Source of the DNA: Rotaria macrura
Lineage: Eukaryota > Rotifera > Eurotatoria > Philodinida > Philodinidae
DNA length: 64,000 nucleotides
Direction of reading: 5' to 3'
NCBI GenBank assembly: GCA_900239685.1
Contig: OENT01000299.1
Location: 62,001-126,000, forward strand
Below, one piece after another: positions 55,299-64,000 of this stretch. Numbering within the stretch: position 1 is the stretch's first letter; each line of letters starts with the position of its first letter. A model generated the notes under the pieces. That model worked only from the letters and a program-made list of their open reading frames with translations, ran no database searches and was not told the DNA's origin. The position numbers and the translations under genes are program-made.

Positions 55299-58200
55299 AT
55301 GCGTCAAGTATCCAAGAATCAAGGTGGTAATAATATTGGTACCAGCAGTTGGATAACTAATCAAAATGCTCGACGTGAACAAGAAGCTGATCGAGTTTTA
55401 CGTCAGCGGCAATTAGCACAAGGTCGTATAGAAACAGAAATGCAAGTATTCGAAACTAAAGTAGGAAATAAACGAAATGTACGTGAACAGGCACGTATTG
55501 AACGTGATCGAGCCATGGAAGAAGCTATCATACGATCACAATCGGAAAAAGTATTAGCTGCTGAAGCACGTGGTCAAGAAGAACGTCTAGCAAAGGAACT
55601 CGAAAGAATAAAACTCGATAAAACACGTGATGAAAAAATGCGACAACAGATTCGGTGAGGTGAAACGAACAAAAAGTAATGATTTTTAATCTATGTCTTT
55701 TCCGTCATGTTATTAGTGAAACAAGTTATGAATTACGTGAATTAGAATCAAAGTTACGTGCTGCCTATGTTCAAAAGGAACGTACAGCTCAAATGGCTGA
55801 AAAAGAAGCTTTAAAATTTGATTCCTATTTGGAAGATGCTGAAATAGCACGACGTATGCGTACGGAAAATGATAAAGCTGAACAAGAACGACACCAACGA
55901 GAAGTAATTCGACGACAAGAAATGATACGTTATAAACAAGAACTTGAAAGACAACTTGAACAACAAGAATTAAATAAACAAAAAGCCTATGAAGAATTTC
56001 TACGAGAAAAATTGGTTGTTGACGAAATTGTTAGAAAGATTTATGAAGAAGATCAGCGGTATGTATAATTTCATTTTTTCCTTGAAAAGTTTTAGTCCGA
56101 TAATAGAGAACCGAGTAGTTCTAACCGATGCTTGAAGCAACATCAATGTTGAAATCGCTTGATGGTAATTTCATGTTTATCGATTAGGATTTGAAAAGAA
56201 ACTTGCCATAAAACTGAGTTTATGTCTTCGAATGATTTTAATGTGACAATATGAGTAAAACAACTTCTTGGTTTACGAGCTGCGTGTGTATATGTTCACA
56301 CATAGGTGGCGATTCAAAATGTTTCTTGCGGATAGATCGAACTATATCAATAATATATTGAAATTTTTGAGAAAAAAAACCACAACTTATCCTTTTAATA
56401 CTAATTATGCTTTTGCATGAGTTCGGACTTCAAGATAATGCACTATTTTTGAATAGTCAACAGATCGCAAAAAAGGCATACTCTTGTCAACTGAGAATTT
56501 CAAAGCATTCTAAGAATCCATGTACGTATTAGAGATCCGACACTCGCCTCACCTCACAACACCACGAGGCGAGGAGAGTCGGCATTTTGTGGACCGCGGC
56601 GAGCACAAGTTGACTTTGAAACTTGGCGAATCGACTCGCCTATACTTAGAGTGTTATTTTTGATGAATAAATGGCAAATCTTTAAGGATATCTTTCGATT
56701 TTATGCAGCTCTTTCTAAACGTTTCCATTTGTAATTAGTGCGCAGGCTGTCTCAACAATCAGCTTAAAAAAGAAAACTGTATATCTCTACACAGTCATGA
56801 ACAAATGATCTGACGTTTTTCGTGATGGTAGAGGATAGTTCCAATTTTCTATTCAAGTGGTAGCAGCTTATTAACACACTTGAAAGCCAGCATAATCTAC
56901 TTGAACACCGAGTTTGACCTTTTCAAACACACCTCTATCAGTGTTCAACCACAAAAAATTCAAACGTATCTCAAAGTTTATTCGCAAATTCCATTTTGTA
57001 TAGATTGTTACACTGATCATTTGATAAAAAAATTGTTCTATTTTCATCAAGAACTGACGGTATCCGAGTCAAGGTACTAGAAAATGTTGTATGCTTTGAC
57101 AAGCATTATTTGCCGTTCTTCAGTATTTTGACTCTGGGAACACTTTTTCTTGATGAACATGGAACATGTGTTAACCAAAATCATCAGCAAATAAGACCTC
57201 TAAAAATATCATTCTTGAGTAAGTTCTCGAGTAGCCTTGCTATTTCGTTCACTGTCCAGAGGAGTACTTTATTGAAACTTGACTAAAGTCACTGGTGTTT
57301 TCCGATCCTGTCAGTGCAAAAAGATTTGAGAGGATTTTGCGAAGCTAGATAGAATAGAGAAAACTCAAGTATTCAAATAAAGTATTACATCATTTTGAAA
57401 ATCTAAGAGCAGAGGAATTTGCATCAGATTACAGAAACCCCAAATTTATAGTTTATCCTTCGCATAGAAATGTGATTTTTTCTCTTTTAAATTAGTGATA
57501 ATAATTCTAACTGATGTTATTAAACCTTGTACTGAGGAATAAAAACTTTCTCGTATCCTCTACCACCACGAAAAATATTGGTTAATTTGATCATAATCCT
57601 GTGCAGTTATGCAGTTTTCTTTTTGCTAAATAACTTTTAGCACACTCTGGATACACGTATATTTAATTATTCATTCTAGTCCAACTGTTGCACTGATGCA
57701 GTTCTCAGAGCAGTGTTTATACGATCAGTAAAAAAATTAATGATCTGTATTTATTTGATTCTCATTAATATTTTTAACTTATTTAAATTTATAAAATATT
57801 CTTTATTTGATTGTATAAAATGAAAAGACGGTGATTGTTATGGGTGGTTGAAAAACTGCCTAAAAATAACTTTTTTTGTTATAAACTATAGGCGAGGCGA
57901 GGCGTTGACGAGGCGGTTTTTTGATTGACTCCACGGAGTTGTGGTACGTATCTATCGACCAAGTGTTAGATCAGTTTCAAGATTCGATCCAGTCTAATCT
58001 GTACATCGATATTCTCAGTGAAGTGTTTTCATCAAAATTAATCGAGCGTTTTCTAGATCTGAGATGAAATTTCCTTGTGAATTCAAGATTGATGCATACA
58101 GCAATTACGCATTGGCATTCGTGTCATGACCGAGTTTGATACGAATCATTGTTTCTGACATTTGATGTTCTCGGTTTACATTTCGAAACAAATCTATTGT

Positions 58201-59199
58201 GTTTTTCTTATAGCGAAATGGAACGTAAATTAGAACGTCAACGTGCTACACGTGAATTTATTGTTGAATTCAAACGTAAACGCGAAGAATGGAAAACATT
58301 AGAACGTCATCGAATGGAAGAGGAAAATCGCCGTATCAAAGAATTTGCGAAAGCTCAAGAGCAACGTGAAGAAGTTGCAAAAGCCGAAAAACGTGCTCGA
58401 GAACAAGCTATGGATAGAGTGCAACGTGCTTTAGGTGAACAAGTTAAGCGTGACCGCGAAGAACGTGAAGAGCAAGAATTAGTACGACAAGAATTATATC
58501 TCGAAGAACAGGAACAAGCTGTACGAAGACGTGAACGGGATGAAATGGAAGCGCGTATCAGACAGCGTCTTGAATTGCAACGTGAACGTGATGAACAATT
58601 ACAATTCAAACAATTACGTGATGTTGAAATTAAACAAGAGGAAGATAGATTTCGACAACAAGTATATATCGAAAAACTGAATATGAGTATTAACGAAAAT
58701 ATATTCTTTTCCTAGTTAATGGCGAAATTCGCTGAGGATGACCGAATTGAACAAATGAATGCTCAGAAGCGTCGTATCAAACAATTGGAACATAAGCGAT
58801 CTGTTGATGCTCTACTTGAAGAGCGTCGACGTCAAATGACATTGGATAAAGTTTGTATCATTAGAATATTTATTATCGTGATAGTCGATGTATTGTATTT
58901 TAGCAACGGGATATCAATGAACGCGTTGAATCTGAACGTATCGAACAAGTTCGAAAACAAATCATTGAAGAAGAACGTATTAAATTGCTTCGTGAACATG
59001 CACATCGCTTATTGGGATATTTGCCTAAGGTAGTAAAAGAAATCCAGAAATCAATGAGAAAATTCATAGTGTTTTTTTTCTATCATAGGGTGTTATTCGA
59101 GATGAAAAAGATCTTGATAATCTTGGAAATGATTTTAAGAATGAATTTAAACGACGACAAGTCAATATACAAAATCCAGCTGGATGGGATAATTTCTAA
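55299..59199 (+). CDS. MNS1: Meiosis-specific nuclear structural protein 1 (MNS1)
   Basis: Six exons: 55299-55654, 55717-56058, 58214-58661, 58716-58850, 58904-59029 and 59089-59199, giving 505 residues (human 495). Almost the whole protein is charged coiled coil rich in Glu, Arg, Lys and Gln. Signature stretches match MNS1: EKMRQQIRETSYELRELESKL, VDEIVRKIYEEDQR, MAKFAEDDRIEQMNAQK and LLREHAHRLLGYLPKG. MNS1 is a filament-like protein inside axonemal doublet microtubules, needed for motile cilia and sperm tails. Most introns are 52-62 nt, but the second is 2155 nt because of an inserted transposon. A poly(A) signal AATAAA lies at 59277-59282. The antisense frame 58355-58609 is a shadow of the Arg/Glu-rich coding strand. 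Confidence 0.93.
56059..58213 (+). other. Long MNS1 intron 2
   Basis: Donor GTATGT after CAGCG and acceptor TTTTTCTTATAG before CGAAATGG. The CG|C join keeps an Arg codon and the conserved MNS1 sequence. About 1.4 kb of the 2.2 kb is accounted for by the hAT-like element at 56530-57943. Confidence 0.8.
56522..57951. mobile_element. hAT-like foldback element with 8-bp target duplication
   Basis: The octamer GTACGTAT occurs at 56522-56529 and again at 57944-57951, flanking a 1414-bp insert. An 8-bp duplication is the mark of hAT transposition. The left end, TAGAG, fits the hAT YARNG rule; the right end (inverted CACAA) fits poorly. Subterminal GC-rich repeats of GGCGA(G) type occur in opposite orientation at 56540-56640 and 57890-57917. 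Inner sequence is also inverted: a GTAGAGGATA-centred block at about 56760-56880 pairs with 57545-57640. No intact transposase frame is present (the longest is 56880-57080), so it is non-autonomous or decayed. It lies in an intron and appears tolerated. Confidence 0.65.
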
Positions 59200-60548
59200 T
59201 TTCATTATATTTTTCACATGTATTTTTCTTTTAGTTTCTCTATCTCTCTTTTTCTCTATTTCGACAAAAATTGTCAAATAAATATATAACCATTTATTTT
59301 ATAATAACGAACAGACAATTTCTTATCTATCATATAAGCTGCAACTCTCTAATGAACAGATAGGCAATTGGTTGAAATATAAATAGCTTCTTTTTGACAT
59401 CGATTGAACAGTTATGTACTAAATAGTTATACGCAATAGTTTTTTTTTTCACTAAGATTTTGTCGGTCTAGATAAAGCCTACAATGATAGTCAACAACGT
59501 ATGATCATTTGTATGCGATAGTTCCTTGATAGGTGAACTACTTAGCATTCAGAATGCAGAGTATTATGTAAGTTCTATTCAGCTACAAATACGAATCAAA
59601 TAGTCCAACGCAGAGTTACACGGATCGACTTTTTAGGCGTCCTGTCCAGTGCAATTTGGGTATAACTCTTCTGTTTTGAGGTACTTGTCAAAAATCAAAC
59701 CCAGCGAATCTATATTTCCTTCTTAAGTCTAAACCATTTCGCTTACTGAGAATCTGTTTCCAAACAATACTGGCATTACAATTTGTTTATCTGAAAAATT
59801 AAAAAAATTAAAAGTTGGATATAAACATCAAGTTTACAAACTGCCCATCGAGTAATTGATCGGAGAAAAAGTAAATTGCCCGTATTTTCAGGCTTTAGAC
59901 TAGAGTGTTCTGTAAACAGAGAGCAGGTTTGTAGAACCCTTGAGTTCGTTGCAAGCTTCTGTCTTTTGCTCGAAACCAGAACCTTCGAAAAAAACAAGGT
60001 TCTCGACATTAAAACAATGCTCCTAATATTTTAGTAGTAACTTTTTCTTTTGGTAACTTGCACCATTTCACACGAGGACACATGTTGAATAAGATTCAGA
60101 ACCTTTTAGAAGTCTGGAAAGGTTCTGCAAGCCTCTCTTATATTTTTTCCACAGCAGTTATAACTCGTCCATGATGTGGATTTCGAGGAGATAAAGAAAA
60201 ATATCGATCTTATCTCATCCTGGAGTGTTCGCCCATGGATCGATGCTGAGCTATTACAGTGTTAGCGCATATTCTTTTTGTAAAGAATGATACTCGTCAT
60301 CAAGAATACTGACATAATCAATTTACAGATATTTCGTTTCTTGAAAGAAGAACATGAAATCTGTTCTTTTGTAAGAATTAGTAATGCACATGGTTGTGCT
60401 AGTGCTATCAAAAGACCATCGCCAACACAGCCAATGTTAAAAAAGTATCCTAGAAATGACAATAGTTTCTTTGATTCACAGAAATTCGATTATGATATCA
60501 ATTTCTATTGGGTTCGTCCGTCTGTCTAAAATCCAAGTATGTAAAAAC
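59200..60548. other. Region downstream of MNS1
   Basis: Starts with the MNS1 3' UTR and its poly(A) signal at 59277-59282. From about 59600 to 60540 the base composition is slightly less AT-rich and open frames on both strands are longer than around it, for example 60287-60529 (+), with no protein recognised. This may be a decayed mobile element. Confidence 0.35.
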
Positions 60549-60634
60549 TTAGTGAATCTGGGCACAGTAGCAGTAGAAAGTTTTTTCTCGATTTCGACCT
60601 AAAGTATATCGCGATGAACGTCAGCTAACTGAAT
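60549..60634 (+). pseudogene. Possible hAT transposase C-terminal remnant
   Basis: One frame reads LGTVAVESFFSIST and, after a one-base shift, KVYRDERQLTE. The order E-x-x-F-S then R-x-x-L resembles the hAT dimerisation motif (usually SERxFSxxGxxxxxxRxxL). The frameshift and the stop that follows show it is broken. The match is short, so it may be chance. Confidence 0.28.
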
Positions 60635-63600
60635 GATGCGAAAAATACTGGTCTACTACACTCTTATCTTACGGCTGTAAACTTTTGTAATAGATATTAT
60701 ACTGCTTGAAAACTGTTATAATATGTATCTTCAGTCGAAGTATTGATCTATAATGTATAATACATGATACCCTAGATGATGAACATACTGCTATGTCAAA
60801 ACTCACTTAATTAAATAAATATGAGTTTATTGCGATCTGAAATTTCTCTTCTTTCATAGAACTTGCTATCGCAGTTATTAAAAAAAATACACTTTTTTAT
60901 TTCTATAGTGAATCTTTATCCTATTAAAAAACTTTTAATATAGAATTCCTATTGACATAGATATTTCGAAAGATCTATATTAGTGCGAGCAATATCATTC
61001 AGATCTAAATCGTATTTCATTGAATCTTACACACAAGAGGAAGATATCAATAAAAAATAATTTAGTAAACCAAAACAATATCTAATTAGACGATTAGAGT
61101 GAGTATTTATTCTTTGTTTAAAAAGAAGAATTTTACAAAATATTTAGTGTATGTGTTAATCTACATATGATAATGTCCATAATTTGGTTAGAGTATTTTC
61201 GTTTGTCATTATACGGAAGAGACTTTGTCATTAAACAATAATGAAAATTATATACCATGCATCAGATTAATACTCCTACGCACATTTTAAGAGGCGTATT
61301 TTTAAAATCAGCAGCTAACTCGGTCGAATGAAAATTGGGAAATTTATGCGTGGGAATATTGTGATCATGATTCTTAATATAGCAGCATCGGCTTGATTCT
61401 TATTAATACTAGTAGCCGGAAGAATCATTTTAATAAAATTATACAATATGAACATGAACCAACGGTTTTCATGCGATAACATCATTGACATTGAAAATTA
61501 TTGTAATTTTGTGATTACTTCGAATTGAAGTGATATCGAAATGAAATTATCATTTGAAGAAATGTATTATTAAAAATGATTACAATACATTGTAAAAGGT
61601 GAAGTCTGTGACAAAAATATCGTTTTTTGAATTTACCATTTCTTTATTTTCATAAAGAAAAAAATCTATTTAAAATTTTAACTTTATATTGAAAATGATG
61701 CAAGCATGGTTCGTTACAAAAATTGAACCGACAAATCCACGGTGAAAATATTTTAATATCTGATATAATTACGAATATAAACCAATATTTTCAATGATTA
61801 AAACCAAGCAATCGATGTACTGATTGCAAAGAATTTTGAAATTATATAAATAAACGAAAGAAACAAATGAAAAGCTTCAGTCGATGCCAAATATTTCATG
61901 ATCATTGACACAATCGTTGAAAATTCTGATTAGTTAGATACTTACTTGATTTTTTTATGATTAATATGATTGTCATGAATCATTTCCGATGAATTCTAGG
62001 AAAATTATCTTAATATATTTATTTGATCATTTAACTGAATCTATCACTGTTTGACTTGTGCCAGTGATGAAAATGTAAAATAAAAATTTGAATTACTATT
62101 AACGTTCATTATAACTTTCATAGACTATCATGATATTGAATTACTTTTACAAAACTGTATTCGTTTAGAATATATATAGATTTTATATCAATCATGCTCG
62201 ACCGATTCATACTATATATTTTAAAATATATGTTTTATCGATAGACCATGATAAAATACTAAAAATTGATGAATTAAACTGAGAAACGAAAGTATATGAT
62301 TTTCTAGAATTACAGTATAATAGAGTCATTGAATTTTTATTACTGGTAATAGTTTGATCAAGCTTAGACTTGATTGGACATCATTTAATCATCCGCCAGT
62401 CAATTTGAATAAAGTAATAATTACAATCATACACGTCATACTTTATGGCTGGCTTCCTTCGATCATATAACGTTGCTCAACCATCTTCTATTTCTTGATT
62501 AAGTCATAGTCTCTTAATTTGAAAATGTATTCATTTACTAGAGGTCATATAGAATCATAGCAGAGTAAAGTGAGCATATCAAATAAAAGCGAATAAGAAT
62601 TCTATTAATTTTATGACCATCTTTTTATTAGTTGTTTAACTCACACGATAAATTAAATTAGACTGAACTCAGACCGTCAATTATCACAGTAGAATCTCTA
62701 CAATTTAAAGAAAAATATTAAGTTAGTATATCTGCACAAAAGCACGAGTAAAATTTGCTATTTTTAGTATTTTTTGTCGTTCTAATAAAGGGAATTTTTC
62801 AGCTGAATAAATAGATTTAGATGATTGATTCTTATGATGATATCCCATTCGATTCAATGCTTTTTTCATTATTTCTCAACACATACTTCGTACTTTACTT
62901 TCTTTAGAAAATCGCCTAATATATACATCTGTATTTTTAGAAAGAACTTCTGAGGAAATCTTTAAGCAAAAAATTCAGTCTGATTAATTTCTTAGTCGAG
63001 CCTTCAGAATGCGTATTGAATCTATATGGGATTACAATACAAGATAATATTTGATCTCGTATTTTTGGATCAATTATTATCATATTAGATAATAAGATTT
63101 TCTTGACAATATTAACAGACAACTTGATTGAATTCAAGTAATTTATATTTTCTCACTATCAAAATAATCTCATCATACATGTCACCACGAGAAAATTGGC
63201 TTTATTAATTTAACGTAAATGATTCTATTTAGTTTCTGCTTCATGGCTTGAATAAATCTAGTATTACATCCATATCGTACAATTCAATAGAACAACTGGT
63301 GGCACTAGATTACATGATATACTACCCTATAATATGTGTCAGCATGAAATTAAATGAACGAACGTTGAACAAGATCTAATGAACTCAAATAATAAATAAT
63401 TGCTGGACTGTAGAATAATCAGAAGAATCTAATTATTCGGATCACATGGACGAATTCCTGGAGTCACTGAAATAATCATAATAATGAGATACAACGGAAA
63501 CATTAAACGCAATCAATGCAAGATTAAATCTGTATTCTTTGGACTCAAAACACTAACTCACTTTTCAAAGACAGTAAATATTCATTAAATATCACATTAT

Positions 63601-64000
63601 TTGATTATAGACTATGTCGATTCTACATATTTTCTTTAAGGTGAAGATCAATATTATTTATTAGATGACTAGTTCTATGTAATTTTTATTCACAAAGTTT
63701 TCAATGCATGTGTTATTTAACACACATAAGTAGATTATCGTCAAATGTTAAAACATAAATCTCAAGAATTCGTAGGTCAGCAATGATCTGTAGTTAATAA
63801 TATAAATAGATTTAATGAATCACAACAGTTCAACAATAAGTTGTCATCAATGAAAAATTCTTACTCATTGAAGTTTGAGTTATAGAAATTAAATTTCATT
63901 TGACAATCATATGATGCATTAGAAAATAAGTTGCTTTTTCTGAAGTCGATACATTTTCTTTTTTTTTTCAGGAACATATTCATTTTCAATTAGTATTGTG
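60635..64000. other. Gene-poor right end, 3.4 kb
   Basis: AT-rich throughout, without supportable coding sequence, RNA gene or repeat with clear ends. At 63961-63971 a T run ending in CAG could be a splice acceptor for an exon that continues beyond the window. Confidence 0.4.

Noticed and set aside
58355..58609. Minus-strand Ser/Arg/Cys-rich open frame
   Set aside because: It is the antisense of the Glu/Arg-rich MNS1 exon 3, whose coding-strand identity is clear.

Overview
The window is AT-rich animal nuclear DNA. Genes are split by many GT-AG introns, most of them about 50-65 nt, with a minority of 0.5-2.2 kb. The gene set is metazoan: an ERK-type MAP kinase, a K-Cl cotransporter, a Rab32/38-type GTPase, a neprilysin-like (M13) peptidase, and two motile-cilium genes (EFHC2 and MNS1). 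Together with NLRC3-like leucine-rich repeats, a DUF2059 protein of a mainly bacterial family, and 3' splice-site-like sequences 4-7 nt before several start codons (as expected with spliced-leader trans-splicing), this suggests a bdelloid rotifer. That identification is an inference; no marker in the window proves it.

Layout. 24-679 (+): 3' end of a leucine-rich-repeat gene with one 28-residue repeat per exon. 2275-4018 (+): one gene, or two abutting genes, with two Rab32-like GTPase domains, the first degenerate. 4344-8773 (-): a three-exon M13 metallopeptidase gene. 11833-12239 (+): a weak two-exon hypothetical gene, convergent with 12615-13070 (-), a small secreted DUF2059 protein. About 13.1-27.8 kb: a long stretch with almost no supportable coding sequence, holding two adjacent palindromic mobile elements (about 23.17-23.80 kb), the first interrupted by a 32-base assembly gap. 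27818-29208 (+): ERK1/2-like MAP kinase. 32274-34391 (-): class I SAM-dependent methyltransferase. 37604-44036 (-): K-Cl cotransporter (SLC12A4-7 type) in 23 exons. 46904-54017 (+): EFHC2 in 13 exons. 55299-59199 (+): MNS1 in 6 exons, its 2.2 kb second intron carrying a 1.4 kb hAT-like foldback element with an 8-bp target-site duplication. 59.2-64 kb: no gene recognised, with a possible hAT transposase remnant near 60.6 kb.

How genes relate. EFHC2 and MNS1 lie head-to-tail on the same strand, and both encode proteins of the axonemal doublet-microtubule lumen. The other genes look like unrelated housekeeping or signalling neighbours. No operon-like organisation, CRISPR array, tRNA or rRNA was seen. 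Exon joins were made by hand from reading frame, GT-AG sites and phase agreement, so single junctions may be wrong.

The best candidates for something unusual are the double-Rab protein with a pseudo-GTPase-like first half, the M13-like peptidase with a very short zinc-site spacer, the DUF2059 transfer candidate, and the two foldback transposons.
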